From contig JASJDP010000008.1 of the NCBI GenBank assembly GCA_030065095.1, forward strand, positions 124,001 through 188,000: a stretch of DNA of 64,000 nt. Direction: 5' to 3'. Below the pieces are notes generated by a model. That model had not been told where the DNA came from and searched no databases. It was given only the letters and a program-made list of their open reading frames with translations. Made by a program: the position numbers and the translations under genes. Each line of letters begins with the position of its first letter. Positions within the stretch are counted from its first letter, which is position 1. Origin of the DNA: Rhodobacter sp. (GTDB lineage Bacteria; Pseudomonadota; Alphaproteobacteria; Rhodobacterales; Rhodobacteraceae). Below, piece after piece: positions 8,849 through 18,917 of the stretch.

Positions 8849-10183
8849 TTATATCGGTTGATCGGAAGGGGTGTCCTTTCGCTGTCTTGTCTGCATCGCC
8901 TTTCGGTGCTCCCGACTGTCTTTCCATCGGTACCACGCCACGGTTGCCGGCAGAAACCAGGGTTTGCCGGTGTAAAGCGGGCGCGTCGGATGCGGCAGGT
9001 CATCGAACGCCGTTCGCCCCATTGCAAGCCCCAGCACCTTTTGCCCGGCGCGCATGCCCAGATAGCTGCCCATCGATACCCCGGAGCCGCAATACCCCAG
9101 CGCATAGTGGATGCCGTCGTGCACGCCGGTGTGCGCCATCTCGTCGAAACTGTAGGCCACGGTACCGTTCCACGCATGCGTGATGCCGTAATCTGCAATC
9201 TCGGGGAAAATCCGGCACATCGCTGCGTAGAGACGCGGTGCGCTGACCGCAGGGTCGGCCTCGCCTGCCGTCACCCGCCCGCCAAAGCAGAGTCTTCGCC
9301 GGTCCGGGGTCGTGCGGTAGTAGTAGACGACCTTGCAGGTGTCGCTGGCGATGCGGCCGGTCGGGAAGAGGCGGTCGACCAGGTCCCGGGGCAGTTCCTC
9401 GGTCACGATGATATAGCTGCCGATCGGGATCACGCGCCGCCGCAGCCACGGCACCAGATTCGTCGTGTATCCGTTTGTTGCGACGATCACGTCGCGGGCG
9501 GCGACGGTCCCCTTGGGGGTAAGGGCCTTGAAACCCGCCCCGGTCCGTTCGATGGCGGTCACGGGGCAGTGACCGACCACCTGCGCCCGCGCGCCTAGGG
9601 CGAGGCGCAGCAGTTCCCGGTGGTATTTTGCAGGATGCAGCGAACAGTGGTCGGGAAATACGACACCTCCGAAATAGCTGTCGGTGCCGAGTTCGGTGCG
9701 CTGTTCGCTGCGCGGGACGGCAAAGCTCTCGATGCCCTCTTGCGTTCGCATCTTGTCGGCGTTGCGCACCAGGTCTTCGTAGTGATGCGGTGTATGGGCC
9801 GCGTGGAACCGCCCCGCGCGGCGGAAGTCGCAGTCGAGCCCCTCGGCGGCAACGAAATCGGCGATCCAGCCGAGCGCCCGCACCCCTTCTCCGCGGATCG
9901 CCCGCGCCTTGTCGCTGCCGAACCGGGCCGTGAGTTTTTCCAGTGATGGCTTTACGCTCGTGCTGATCTGGCCGCCGTTTCGGGTACTGCATCCGAACCC
10001 GGCATCTTCGGCATCCACAACCAGGGTGCTGCGCCCGGCCCGGGCTGTTTCTATGGCGGCGTTCAGGCCGGTATAGCCCGCGCCGACAATCAGCACATCG
10101 ACCTTGGCCGGCAGATCGTCGGAAAACGACGGTGCCGGGCCGAGTTGGTCGAGCCAGTAGGGGCGGCTTTGGATGTCCGACAT
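8849..10183 (-). CDS. FAD-dependent amine/D-amino-acid oxidase family protein (PuuB-like)
   Basis: About 444 residues from the ATG at 10183 (an upstream ATG at 10198 is possible). N-terminal Rossmann FAD site VDVLIVGAGYTGLNAAIETA (about 28-47), then the CSTRNGGQIS segment found in gamma-glutamylputrescine oxidase-like DAO proteins, and a C-terminal FAD-contact region with GYCGSGVSMGSYLG (17th to 13th percentile from the C-end). It probably oxidises an amine or glutamylated amine in the cytoplasm. It sits just upstream of, and in the same direction as, the polyamine-type transporter (157-nt gap), supporting a role in polyamine-like catabolism. The specific substrate is inferred. Confidence 0.82.
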   Translation of the reverse strand: MSDIQSRPYWLDQLGPAPSFSDDLPAKVDVLIVGAGYTGLNAAIETARAGRSTLVVDAEDAGFGCSTRNGGQISTSVKPSLEKLTARFGSDKARAIRGEGVRALGWIADFVAAEGLDCDFRRAGRFHAAHTPHHYEDLVRNADKMRTQEGIESFAVPRSEQRTELGTDSYFGGVVFPDHCSLHPAKYHRELLRLALGARAQVVGHCPVTAIERTGAGFKALTPKGTVAARDVIVATNGYTTNLVPWLRRRVIPIGSYIIVTEELPRDLVDRLFPTGRIASDTCKVVYYYRTTPDRRRLCFGGRVTAGEADPAVSAPRLYAAMCRIFPEIADYGITHAWNGTVAYSFDEMAHTGVHDGIHYALGYCGSGVSMGSYLGMRAGQKVLGLAMGRTAFDDLPHPTRPLYTGKPWFLPATVAWYRWKDSREHRKAMQTRQRKDTPSDQPI

Positions 10184-10290
10184 TCTCGCCTGCATCATTG
10201 TCGCCGCGCCCTGCCTGCTGTTCGGAAAGCTTGTCACAGGCAAAGGCAACGCGCCAGTGCGAGATGCGTTGCGAGTGAATTGCGAGGTCC

Positions 10291-10530
10291 GTTCTTGGCA
10301 TGGAGTGGACGTTCAACTCTTGCACCTGGCGCGGAATCAAGGCCGCAGGCCGCCGCGCCATCGCCGACCCGCCCCGAAGGGGAGGCGATTTGCCGACGGT
10401 GCGCGTTGCATCGAGGTCGTTCGGACATTGCTGGGATAAATCGAGCCGTTCACAGGTTCGGGTTGCCTCCCCGCGGGTCGGCGATGGCGCGGCTCCTCAT
10501 TCAGTCGGCAACGACTGCTCCAGGCCAATG
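10291..10530 (+). repeat. MITE-like palindromic intergenic repeat, copy A
   Basis: About 240 bp with outer imperfect terminal inverted repeats (TTCTTGGCATGGAGTGGACG at the left, complementary sequence near 10506-10530). Internally there is a hairpin (GGCGCGG/CCGCGCC, 10328-10359) and a longer inverted repeat pairing CATCGCCGACCCGCCCC near 10360 with GGCGATGG near 10480. It is collinear with copies at 15886-16126 (inverted) and 59077-59318. No open frame in it looks like a gene. Confidence 0.8.
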
Positions 10531-10585
10531 GTCCCCAACGAAGCCCCGCTTCCAAACCACCCGCCCGTGCCCTAACCTGCCGGCT

Positions 10586-11080
10586 ATGACCCCTAAGGAT
10601 CTCGTCCTTACGCCCCGCGGTCTTCGCTTCCGCGGGCATACCTTCACCTGTTCCGTTGGCCGCACGGGGCTGACCCGCAACAAGCACGAGGGCGATGGCG
10701 CCACGCCTCGCGGCACCCACCGGATCGTCGGCTGCCTCTACCGGCCCGACCGTACCGCCCGCCCCTGCGACTGGGCCGTGCCGATCCGCCCCGGCGACCT
10801 CTGGTCCGACGACCCCGCCGATGAGGACTACAACCTCATGGTGCGCGCGCCGTATCCGCACAGCCACGAAACGCTCCGCCGCCCGGACCCGCTTTATGAC
10901 CTGATCCTGATCACTGACTGGAACTGGCCCCGCGCCGTCCGCGGCGCGGGCTCGGCCATCTTCCTCCACCAGTGGCGCAAACGCCGTCATCCGACCGACG
11001 GCTGCATCGCGTTGCGCCGCGATCACCTTGCCTGGATCGCCGCCAACATTCGCTATCGGACCCGCCTGATCGTGCCCTAG
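10586..11080 (+). CDS. L,D-transpeptidase (YkuD-fold) family protein
   Basis: 164 residues. The catalytic YkuD motif is intact: FLHQW with H128, then HPTDGCIAL with H135 and the nucleophile C140 (HxxxGCIxL). No signal peptide or membrane segment is visible from the ATG at 10586, so export is not evident; this matches the short YkuD_2-like proteins of alphaproteobacteria annotated only by domain. Likely role: peptidoglycan cross-linking or another acyl transfer. Its stop overlaps the stop of the convergent yggS gene within a shared CTAG. Confidence 0.82.
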   Translation: MTPKDLVLTPRGLRFRGHTFTCSVGRTGLTRNKHEGDGATPRGTHRIVGCLYRPDRTARPCDWAVPIRPGDLWSDDPADEDYNLMVRAPYPHSHETLRRPDPLYDLILITDWNWPRAVRGAGSAIFLHQWRKRRHPTDGCIALRRDHLAWIAANIRYRTRLIVP

Positions 11081-11730
11081 GAATAAATCCGCTCGCCAAA
11101 GACGCCCGAGCCCACCCGCACATAGGTCGCGCCTTGGGCAATCGCGGTCTCGAAATCCGCGCTCATCCCCATCGACAGCTCCTTCAACCCGTTCCGGGCC
11201 GCGATCTTGGCCAGCAACGCGAAATGCAAGGCAGGTTCTTCACGCACCGGCGGGATACACATGCACCCCACGACCGGCAGACCCAACGCCCGGCACTCGG
11301 CAATGAACCCGTCCGCATCGCCAGGCATGACACCGGCCTTCTGTGGTTCCTCTCCGGTGTTCACCTGCACGAACAAGGGCGGGCATTGCCCGGTCTCGTC
11401 CCTCAGCCGCGCCAGCGTGCGGGCGAGCTTTGGCCGGTCCAGCGTCTCGATACAGTCGAACAGCTCCATCGCCTGCCGCGCCTTGTTGGTCTGCAACGGC
11501 CCCACCAGATGCAGCACTATACCGTCATAACGGTCGCGGAACGCCGGCCACTTCCCCGCCGCCTCCTGCACCTTGTTTTCGCCGAACAGCCGGTGACCGG
11601 CCTCCAGCACCGCCTCGACCCGTTTCAGCGGCTGCACCTTCGACACCGCCACCAGCCGGACGGACCCGGCCGCACGGCCGACCCGCGCCTCCTCGGCCCG
11701 GATGCGCGCCAGAATGTCGTCCAACGCCAT
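11077..11730 (-). CDS. YggS/PROSC-family pyridoxal-phosphate homeostasis protein
   Basis: 217 residues, the normal length of this TIM-barrel, PLP-binding family. The PLP lysine is in LVAVSKVQPL (K31). The family motifs FGENKVQEA (about 69-77), LHLVGPLQTNK and LSMGMSADFETAI near the C-terminus are all visible. It is thought to buffer PLP in the cytoplasm and to affect amino- and keto-acid balance; it is not itself a known catalyst. The start overlaps the stop of the upstream TPR-sulfotransferase gene by one base (TAATG). Confidence 0.93.
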   Translation of the reverse strand: MALDDILARIRAEEARVGRAAGSVRLVAVSKVQPLKRVEAVLEAGHRLFGENKVQEAAGKWPAFRDRYDGIVLHLVGPLQTNKARQAMELFDCIETLDRPKLARTLARLRDETGQCPPLFVQVNTGEEPQKAGVMPGDADGFIAECRALGLPVVGCMCIPPVREEPALHFALLAKIAARNGLKELSMGMSADFETAIAQGATYVRVGSGVFGERIYS

Positions 11731-13940
11731 TACGCAGTCTCCGGCATATAATCGGGCCCCAGGGCCTCAAATAACTCGCCCAATTCGGCCTCGTACCGCC
11801 GCCACGCCTGTTTCGACGAGGCATAGATGGGCTGCCGCACCTGGTGTACGCTCAGCGTATCCACGCGGCGCTTGTTCTCGTGAAACGAGAGGCACTGATC
11901 CTCCCAGTCCAGCCCACAGGCCGCGATCAGCCTGCGCGATTCCGCCTCGGGGTTGGCGATCAGGTCCTCGTACCGGATCTCGACGAAGGCGTCCGGCGTC
12001 TTTTCGCGCCAGAAATCGACGAGATCCTTGAACCACCGGTAATAGGCCGCAAGAGAAGGCAGGCTGTAGGTGTTCAGGTGTTTGCCCGGCGGAAACACGT
12101 TCTTGTACATCGACAGCAGGCTGTCGCGCGGATCGCGCTGCACGACCACGATTCTGGCATTCGGCAGGACAAGCTTCAGCGGTCCGATGACGTAATAACT
12201 CATCACGCCCTTGTCGGTGATACGGTCGGCCCCGGGAAACGCACCGCGCATCATTGCCTCAATCTTGTGACCGAGCGCGACCAGGTCCGTGTCGCCCAAA
12301 TCGTACCGGCGCGGATCCGGGTCCGTGAAGCCGCCGACCGCGTCGACGATGGCATCGAACGCATAGCCGAGTTCGCCACCACCGGTGACCGTCGAGTGGC
12401 TGGCGACGATCTGCTCGACAAGGGTCGTGCCAGACCGCGGCAGCCCGGTGACGAAGATCGGCGCAAAATCCGTCGCGGACTTGAGCCTGCGCGCCCCGAA
12501 GTCGACCTGTCCGAAGCCGTTGAGCGCGTTCCGGGTCTGTTCTGCGCGCCGGGACGCGTCCAGCGGGTATTCCCGCGCCATAGCATCGTTTGCAGGCCGC
12601 AGATAGGTGAAGACCCGGTCGTACTGCTTTGTGTCCTCCATCGCCTTGGCGAGGGAAAACCCAAAGAAGATCCGGTGATACTCGGTCACGTTCGGATCGG
12701 CATAGTGCTGCTGCATCTTCGCGATCAGCGGATCGCCCGGCTTCAGTTTGTGAGAGACCAGGAACGTGTTGTAGTTCAGCCCGTTCAGCGGCTCCAGTTC
12801 GAACACCTTGCGGAACAGGACCTCGGCGGCATCGAACCGGCCCAAAAGCTGCAGGAACGTCGCCTTGGCGGACAGGGGCAGGGTCGCGTCCGGCGCAAGC
12901 GCGATCGCCGCGTCGAACGCCTCTTCGGCTTCGGCATTCCGGCGCATCGCCGCAAGCGCCTGGGCCATCAAGGTGTGGATGACGGCACCCGGGTCGGGCT
13001 GGCCCAGAATGGGGCGCAGGATGTCCTCGACCTCTTTCGCCTGACCTTCCCCAAGCAGCGACTTGGCAAGTTCGGTCCGGACGTATGACGACTTCGGATC
13101 GATCGACAGCGCGCGCTTCAGGATCGGAATCGCCTGCTTGAACCGGAACCGGTTGTTCAGCGCTGCCCCCAGATGCGCCAGCGCGGCCGGCATGTCCGGA
13201 AGCAGTTTCAACGCTGCTCTCAGTTCGGCGATGGCATCCTCGTTGCGACCCCGGCTGATCAGGAACTGGCCGAAATTCGACCGGGTTTCCGGGTAATCCG
13301 GATTCAGCCTGATCGCCGTGCGAAAGCTCTTTTCGGCGCTTTCCGCCAGTCCCAGCGCCGCCTGAGCGTTTGCCAGGATATCAAACAGGATCGCGACCTT
13401 CGGGTGCCGTTTCAGCAGCCGCTGCGCCACATCCGCCGCGTCCCTGTACCGGCCCGACCGCAGGTGGGCGATCGCCCGCTGCACCTCTGCCGGGGGAGCC
13501 GAGCCGATCGAGACCTCGGATTTTCCCGCCTTCGGCTTCAGGGCGTTTTGCAGCGACAGAAGCAACGCGGGATCGATCCGCGCTCTTTTTGCCTTTTCCA
13601 GGAAGGCCGTGCTTCGGTCCGGATCGGACAGGTCGTGAAGCACCTTCGCGTACTCCTTCCAGACGGCCGGTTCCTGCGGTTTCAACTCGGCGGCGCGGTC
13701 GAAATGCGCCATCCCGTCCTGAACCTCGCCCAGTTCCATCTGAACCCGGGCCAGCTGGAAATGCGCTTCGGCGAAATCCGGCTTGATCGACAGGATCGTC
13801 TCGAACGCCTGCTTTGCTTTCAGGAACTGCCGCTCTCCCGCCAAACGCAGTGCGTCCTTGTACATGGCAGGCAGACGGTTGGGATTTATCGGCAGCATCG
13901 CAGTCACATCGATTGAACGGTGGAAATGCGCACGTACCAT
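11730..13940 (-). CDS. Tetratricopeptide-repeat sulfotransferase family protein
   Basis: Up to 736 residues. The N-terminal two thirds consist of TPR helices (for example AFETILSIKPDFAEAHFQLA and FRTAIRLNPDYPETRSNFGQ). The C-terminal third is a PAPS-dependent sulfotransferase domain with the 5'-phosphosulfate loop FVTGLPRSGTTLVEQ (about 493-507) and the 3'-phosphate motif VVQRDPRDSLLSMY. It would transfer sulfate to an unknown carbohydrate or peptide acceptor. The start is uncertain: this ATG and the ATG at 13898 (MLPINPN) both lack a strong ribosome site. No signal peptide is seen. It is coupled to yggS downstream, probably by position rather than pathway. Confidence 0.85.
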   Translation of the reverse strand: MVRAHFHRSIDVTAMLPINPNRLPAMYKDALRLAGERQFLKAKQAFETILSIKPDFAEAHFQLARVQMELGEVQDGMAHFDRAAELKPQEPAVWKEYAKVLHDLSDPDRSTAFLEKAKRARIDPALLLSLQNALKPKAGKSEVSIGSAPPAEVQRAIAHLRSGRYRDAADVAQRLLKRHPKVAILFDILANAQAALGLAESAEKSFRTAIRLNPDYPETRSNFGQFLISRGRNEDAIAELRAALKLLPDMPAALAHLGAALNNRFRFKQAIPILKRALSIDPKSSYVRTELAKSLLGEGQAKEVEDILRPILGQPDPGAVIHTLMAQALAAMRRNAEAEEAFDAAIALAPDATLPLSAKATFLQLLGRFDAAEVLFRKVFELEPLNGLNYNTFLVSHKLKPGDPLIAKMQQHYADPNVTEYHRIFFGFSLAKAMEDTKQYDRVFTYLRPANDAMAREYPLDASRRAEQTRNALNGFGQVDFGARRLKSATDFAPIFVTGLPRSGTTLVEQIVASHSTVTGGGELGYAFDAIVDAVGGFTDPDPRRYDLGDTDLVALGHKIEAMMRGAFPGADRITDKGVMSYYVIGPLKLVLPNARIVVVQRDPRDSLLSMYKNVFPPGKHLNTYSLPSLAAYYRWFKDLVDFWREKTPDAFVEIRYEDLIANPEAESRRLIAACGLDWEDQCLSFHENKRRVDTLSVHQVRQPIYASSKQAWRRYEAELGELFEALGPDYMPETA

Positions 13941-13985
13941 GCCGGAAAAACGATGTCGAACGCGCCGGCGCGGGCCGCAAAGAAA

Positions 13986-14010
13986 AAGAGCGGGCGCAAG
14001 GCCCGCTCTT
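13986..14010 (-). terminator. Rho-independent terminator of the porin gene
   Basis: Perfect 10-bp stem AAGAGCGGGC/GCCCGCTCTT with a 5-nt loop, followed on the minus strand by a T-rich run (TTTCTTTG). It lies 25 nt past the porin stop. Confidence 0.9.
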
Positions 14011-14034
14011 TCTGTCTTTGATAATCCCGAAGGA

Positions 14035-15042
14035 TTAGAAGCTCATCGCAACACCCAGCGAGAAGCTGTCGGAAGTGACGGTGTCGCCGGGAACCAGCGT
14101 GTTCTGAACCGAGCTGGAGCCGTAGCCGAACTGAACGACGGCACCGCCGCCCAGGTCGTAGTTCACAGCCAAGCCGAAGCCTTCGGTGTCCGCACAGGTC
14201 GGGCAGCCGATGGTGGTGGTGTCGTACACACCGTAGTTCACGCCGACGCTCAGAGCGTCCATGGTGTAGAACAGGCCGACGCCGATGTGGTTTTCGGCGA
14301 ACTGCGTGCCAGCCGGCAGACCGCCGTAGCCGCTGTTGTCGATGCCGATGCCGTCGAGATCCGAGTAGTTCAGGATCGCGCGGATGCCGTTGTCGAACGA
14401 CGCGTCAAGGCTGACACCGATGATGTCGAAGACGCCGTCGGACTGGTAGCCAAGGCCGACGCCGAGGTTCACGCCGCCGAGGTCGCCCGAGTAGGTACCA
14501 CCGATGCCGAAGACCGGATCGCCGACGCCAGCGTCGTCGATTTCGGCCGACACGGCGAAGGCGAAGTCGCCGAACGAGTAGTCGTAGCGGGCAACCTGAC
14601 CGTCATAGGTGCCGTCCAGACCGGCGTTGCCGTTGAAGCCGGCGTGCGCGGTGTTGGAGTCGTTGATGTCGGCGATGATGTCGAGATCACGCAGAGCCCA
14701 GTCGAAGGCACCGTCGGTGTCACCCATGGTCAGGGTGCCGAAGTTGCCCGAGATGAACACGTTGTAGTCCGCCAGTTCGCTGGGGCCGGTGTCGGCGATG
14801 TCGAAGCCGCGGACAGCGGTCTCGCCGGTGTCGTCCAGGTCGACGGTCGCGCCGAAGGTCAGGCCGTTGTCGGTTTCGCCCGACATGGTGAAACGCACGT
14901 CAACACCAGTGTGAAACTGCGTCTCGATGCCGTCACCACCAACGATACCCATCTCGGCCGAACCGGAAAGCTCGACGCCCTGAGCGGACGCGATACCGGC
15001 GGAGGCCACGAGGGCGGTGGTCGCGAAGAGAACCTTTTTCAT
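14035..15042 (-). CDS. Rhodobacter-type outer-membrane porin
   Basis: 335-residue exported beta-barrel protein for passive diffusion across the outer membrane. I chose the ATG at 15042: it has GAGGG upstream and begins MKKVLFATTALVASAGIASA, a textbook signal peptide cleaved before QGVELSGSAEMG, the first strand. The rest shows alternating polar and aromatic strands with acidic turns (VDLDDTG, NYSDLDGIGIDNS), and it ends in SFSLGVAMSF with the C-terminal Phe needed for BAM recognition. Length fits the 16-strand porins of Rhodobacterales. Codon usage looks highly expressed, and a strong terminator follows. Confidence 0.93.
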   Translation of the reverse strand: MKKVLFATTALVASAGIASAQGVELSGSAEMGIVGGDGIETQFHTGVDVRFTMSGETDNGLTFGATVDLDDTGETAVRGFDIADTGPSELADYNVFISGNFGTLTMGDTDGAFDWALRDLDIIADINDSNTAHAGFNGNAGLDGTYDGQVARYDYSFGDFAFAVSAEIDDAGVGDPVFGIGGTYSGDLGGVNLGVGLGYQSDGVFDIIGVSLDASFDNGIRAILNYSDLDGIGIDNSGYGGLPAGTQFAENHIGVGLFYTMDALSVGVNYGVYDTTTIGCPTCADTEGFGLAVNYDLGGGAVVQFGYGSSSVQNTLVPGDTVTSDSFSLGVAMSF

Positions 15043-15287
15043 TGGTTTTCCCTCATTCATTAAAAGGTGCACCTCAACCCGGTATTCGAATTGAGTATGC
15101 TGCTGTGTCGCCCCAGACGTCCTTGAATGCAAGAAAGCCGGTCCCCGTTCCGCCAGAGGGCCGCCAAACGATGCATGGATGCAACAGTGTGTTGCAGCAC
15201 CGGAATCCGGCGTCGCGGCGAAATGCCTTGTCGCGCCGAAACGCCTCCGGTAAACCTTGGCCAGTGTCGGGCACGGGGCAAAAAAAA

Positions 15288-15830
15288 ATGACATCGACCA
15301 ATCCTTTGAAAATCATCGGCATCTTGGGATTGACGCTTGCGCTGGCGGCCTGTGGCGGGCCTACGGGCATCGGCCGCCCGGGTAGCATTTTCTCGCCCCG
15401 CGACTCAAGCGGGCAGGTCAGCGAAGCGACGCTGCGCCAGCGTGCCAACACGCCGCCGGAACTGCAGCGCGCGGAACGGCGCGAACGGGGCACGATCTGG
15501 GACCTGTTCCAGACCACGGACGACCCCAACGTCACCGTCGAGGTCAACAAATACATCTGGAACGCCTCGCTCGATGTGCTGAGCTTTCTGCCGATCCAGG
15601 CCGCCGATCCGTTCTCGGGCGTGATCGTCACCGGCTACGGCGTGCCCCCCGGCGGCGGCCGCGCCTACCGCGCTACGATCTTCGTTCAGGACCCCGCGCT
15701 TGACGCCCGCTCTCTGAACCTCGCGCTGCAGACCCGGTCGGGCCCGGCCAGCCGCGAGACCGTACAGGCTGTCGAGGACGCGATCCTGACCCGTGCCCGC
15801 CAGCTTCGCGTCCGCGACGGACGGCTTTAA
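15288..15830 (+). CDS. DUF3576 domain lipoprotein
   Basis: 180 residues. Signal peptide followed by a lipobox LALAAC (lipidated Cys at residue 22). The mature part contains the DUF3576 core (TIWDLFQ, VNKYIWNASLDVLSFLPIQA, GVIVTGYG). Function unknown, but the gene characteristically precedes leuS-lptE-holA in Rhodobacterales, as here, suggesting an envelope role. It is divergent from the porin gene; a run of eight A directly precedes the ATG. Confidence 0.88.
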   Translation: MTSTNPLKIIGILGLTLALAACGGPTGIGRPGSIFSPRDSSGQVSEATLRQRANTPPELQRAERRERGTIWDLFQTTDDPNVTVEVNKYIWNASLDVLSFLPIQAADPFSGVIVTGYGVPPGGGRAYRATIFVQDPALDARSLNLALQTRSGPASRETVQAVEDAILTRARQLRVRDGRL

Positions 15831-15885
15831 ACCAGCGCATAGTTTCATGCACAGCGGTAGGGGCGGACAGGCAACGTAGAAGTTG

Positions 15886-16126
15886 GCTTTTGGCCTGGAG
15901 CGGACGTTGCCGGTTGAGTAAGGAGCCGGGTCATCGCTGACCCGCGGGGAGGCGACCCGGACCTTTGAACGGCTCGATTTATCCCGGCAAAGTCCGAACG
16001 AACTCAATCCGATATGCACCGTCGGCAATATCGCCTCCCCTCCGGGGCGGGTCGGCGACGGCGCGGCGGCCTTCGGCCTTGATTCCGCGCCTGGAGACTG
16101 GTTGCGAATGGCAACTTCAGGCCAAC
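15886..16126 (-). repeat. MITE-like palindromic intergenic repeat, copy B (inverted orientation)
   Basis: About 240 bp filling most of the DUF3576-leuS gap, oriented opposite to copies A and C. It carries the same terminal inverted repeats (TTTTGGCCTGGAGCGGACG at the left, CAACTTCAGGCCAAC at the right), the GGCGCGG/CCGCGCC hairpin, the long internal inverted repeat and the central CTGGGATAA-like box (here read as TTATCCCGG). Confidence 0.82.
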
Positions 16127-16238
16127 ACCCCCTTTATCCCCTGTGGCGCATCAGGCTCTGGACCCCGGCCACACCCCACAGTATCAACGCCGGGTCGCGC
16201 ATGCCCGGCGTTTCGCATCTGCAAGGACCTTGACACGT

Positions 16239-18797
16239 ATGTCCCGCTACACCGCCAGTGAGATCGAGCCGAAATGGCAGGCCGCCTGGGAAAAGACCGG
16301 CAGTTTCATCGCCAAACGCGATCCTGCCAGGCCCAAATACTACGTGCTCGAGATGTTTCCCTACCCCTCGGGGCGCATCCACATGGGCCACGTGCGCAAC
16401 TACACCATGGGCGACGTCATCGCGCGCTACAAAATGTCTTGCGGATTCAGTGTCTTGCACCCGATGGGATGGGACGCCTTCGGCCTTGCCGCGGAAAACG
16501 CCGCGATGGAAAAAGGCATCCACCCCGCGACTTGGACCTACCAGAACATCGCCGACATGAAGGCCCAGTTGCAGCCCCTGGGTTTTTCGCTCGACTGGAC
16601 GCGCGAGGTCGCCACCTGCCACCCCGAATACTACCGCCACCAGCAGGCGATGTTCCTCGACTTCCTCGACAACGATCTGATCCACCGCAAGGCCGCGGTC
16701 GTGAACTGGGATCCGGTCGACATGACCGTGCTGGCCAACGAACAGGTCATCGACGGCAAGGGCTGGCGGTCGGGCGCGCCGGTGGAACGGCGCGAACTGA
16801 CGCAATGGTTCTTCAAGATTTCCGACTTCTCCGAAGAGCTGCTCGAAGCCATCGATGGCCTCGACAACTGGCCCGAGAAGGTCAAGCTGATGCAGCGGAA
16901 CTGGATCGGCAAGTCGCGCGGCCTGCAGTTCTCGTTCAGTTTGATCGACGGTCCGCACAGCCACGACCGGGTCGAGGTCTACACCACCCGCCCCGACACG
17001 CTGATGGGCGCCTCTTTCATCGCGATCTCGCCCGACCACCCGCTGGCCCGGATGCTGGAGCGTCAAAACGACGATATCGCCGCCTTCAACGCCGACTGCC
17101 GCCGCATGGGCACGTCCGAGGAAGAGATGGAAAAGGCCCCCAAATTGGGATTCGACACCGGCCTGACCGTCCGCCACCCGTTCGACACCGCCTGGGAACT
17201 GCCGGTCTACATCGCCAACTTCATCCTGATGGACTACGGCACCGGCGCCATCTTCGGCTGTCCCGCCCACGACCAGCGCGACCTCGACTTCGCCCGGAAA
17301 TACGGCCTGCCGGTGATCGACACCTTCGTGGCACTCGATGGCGGCCAGCCGGTGGAGGATGAGGCCTTCGTTCCACCGAAGTCCGAGAAGGTCAAATGGG
17401 TCAAGGGCTTCGGTTGGCCCGAGGAGGCCACCGGCGAAGCGGCGATCGACGCCGCGATCGACTTTTGCGAAAAAAACGGCGTCGGCCAGGGCGTCACCAA
17501 GTACCGTCTGCGCGACTGGGGCCTGTCGCGCCAGCGCTATTGGGGCACGCCGATTCCGGTGGTGCATTGCGACGCCTGCGGCGTGGTTCCCGAGAAAAAG
17601 GAAAACCTGCCCATCCGGCTGCCCGACGATGTCACCTTCGACCACCCGGGCAACCCGCTCGACCGCCATCCGACCTGGCGCGACTGCCCCTGTCCGGCCT
17701 GCGGCAAACCGGCCAAGCGCGAAACCGACACCATGGATACCTTCGTCGATTCGTCGTGGTATTTCGCCCGCTTCACCGCCCCGCGCGACGATGCGCCGAC
17801 GAACATGGACGATGCGGACTACTGGATGAATGTGGACCAGTATATCGGCGGTATCGAGCATGCGATCCTGCACCTGCTCTATTCGCGCTTCTTCTGCCGG
17901 GCCATGCATATCTGCGGCCACCTGCCCGCCAAGGCCATCGAACCCTTCGATGCGCTTTTCACCCAAGGCATGGTGACCCACGAAATCTATGTCACGCGCG
18001 ACGAACGGGATCGACCGGTCTATCACCTGCCGGAGCATATCGAATGGCACGAATCCGGCGCCCGGCTGGGCGCCACCGGCGAACCGGTCGAGGTGATCCC
18101 GTCGGCCAAGATGTCCAAATCGAAAAAGAACGTCGTCGACCCGGCGCGCATCATCGCCCAGTACGGCGCCGACACCGCCCGCTGGTTCGTTCTCAGCGAC
18201 AGCCCGCCCGAGCGTGACGTCGAATGGACCGTCTCGGGCGCCGAAGCCGCCGCCAAGCACCTCACCCGCGTCTACCGCCTGGCCACCGACGCCGCAGAGG
18301 CCGGCGATGCGGCCGCAGAGGTCGACGAGGATCTGCTCCGCGCGATGCACAAGACGATCCACGACGTCACCATGGGCATCGAAAGCTTCGGCTTCAACGC
18401 CGCCATCGCGCGGCTCTACGCCTTCACCAACATCATCGCCAAGGCCAAGCCGGGAACCCGCACCAAACGCGAGGCGCTGCGCACCCTGGCCCAGTTGATG
18501 TCACCGATGACTCCGCATCTTTCCGAGGAGATCTGGCACATGCTGGGCGGCGAGGGATTGGTGACCGGCGCCCCCTGGCCCCAGGCCGACCCGGCGATGC
18601 TGGTCGAAGACACCGTCACCCTGCCGATCCAGGTCAACGGCAAGCGCCGGTCCGAGATAACCGTCGCCAAGGACCTGCCCAGGGACGACGTGGAAAAGCT
18701 GGTGCTGGAGGATGCCGCCGTGCTCAAGGCGCTGTCCGGCGGCGCCCCGAAAAAGCTGATCGTGGTGCCGGGGCGGATCGTGAACGTGGTGGTTTGA
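16239..18797 (+). CDS. leuS: Leucyl-tRNA synthetase
   Basis: 852-residue class I aminoacyl-tRNA synthetase. HIGH motif as [11 protein letters not shown] (HMGH at 48-51), KMSKS at 624-628, and the LeuS editing-domain region between them (for example [20 protein letters not shown]). I chose the ATG at 16239 ([18 protein letters not shown]), where family similarity begins; upstream in-frame sequence is not conserved in character and lies next to the repeat. Essential cytoplasmic enzyme. Followed by lptE and holA in the usual alphaproteobacterial order. Confidence 0.97.
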   Translation: MSRYTASEIEPKWQAAWEKTGSFIAKRDPARPKYYVLEMFPYPSGRIHMGHVRNYTMGDVIARYKMSCGFSVLHPMGWDAFGLAAENAAMEKGIHPATWTYQNIADMKAQLQPLGFSLDWTREVATCHPEYYRHQQAMFLDFLDNDLIHRKAAVVNWDPVDMTVLANEQVIDGKGWRSGAPVERRELTQWFFKISDFSEELLEAIDGLDNWPEKVKLMQRNWIGKSRGLQFSFSLIDGPHSHDRVEVYTTRPDTLMGASFIAISPDHPLARMLERQNDDIAAFNADCRRMGTSEEEMEKAPKLGFDTGLTVRHPFDTAWELPVYIANFILMDYGTGAIFGCPAHDQRDLDFARKYGLPVIDTFVALDGGQPVEDEAFVPPKSEKVKWVKGFGWPEEATGEAAIDAAIDFCEKNGVGQGVTKYRLRDWGLSRQRYWGTPIPVVHCDACGVVPEKKENLPIRLPDDVTFDHPGNPLDRHPTWRDCPCPACGKPAKRETDTMDTFVDSSWYFARFTAPRDDAPTNMDDADYWMNVDQYIGGIEHAILHLLYSRFFCRAMHICGHLPAKAIEPFDALFTQGMVTHEIYVTRDERDRPVYHLPEHIEWHESGARLGATGEPVEVIPSAKMSKSKKNVVDPARIIAQYGADTARWFVLSDSPPERDVEWTVSGAEAAAKHLTRVYRLATDAAEAGDAAAEVDEDLLRAMHKTIHDVTMGIESFGFNAAIARLYAFTNIIAKAKPGTRTKREALRTLAQLMSPMTPHLSEEIWHMLGGEGLVTGAPWPQADPAMLVEDTVTLPIQVNGKRRSEITVAKDLPRDDVEKLVLEDAAVLKALSGGAPKKLIVVPGRIVNVVV

Positions 18798-18878
18798 GCT
18801 TTCGCCTTGCGCGCCAACTTTCACTGATCGCCGATACACAGCGGCACCTTCGCACAGCAACCGCTTGTAAACCGTGTC

Positions 18879-18917
18879 GCGCCCGGCGATGCTGTGCGCA
18901 ATCAAGGCGCCGGGCGC
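18879..18917. repeat. Perfect 10-bp inverted repeat in the leuS-lptE gap
   Basis: GCGCCCGGCG (18879-18888) and CGCCGGGCGC (18908-18917) are exact reverse complements around a 19-nt loop. There is no T-run on either side, so it is not a standard terminator. The rest of the 302-nt gap (18798-19099) shows no gene. Confidence 0.6.

Noticed and set aside
11077-11080. Shared CTAG at the convergent ends of the YkuD-fold and yggS genes as a regulatory site
   Set aside because: It is simply the palindromic TAG stop used by both genes.
16134-18362. Very long open frame (about 740 codons) antisense to leuS
   Set aside because: High third-position GC in leuS creates mirror frames. The translation is rich in Gly, Asp, Val and His repeats with no recognisable fold or ribosome site.
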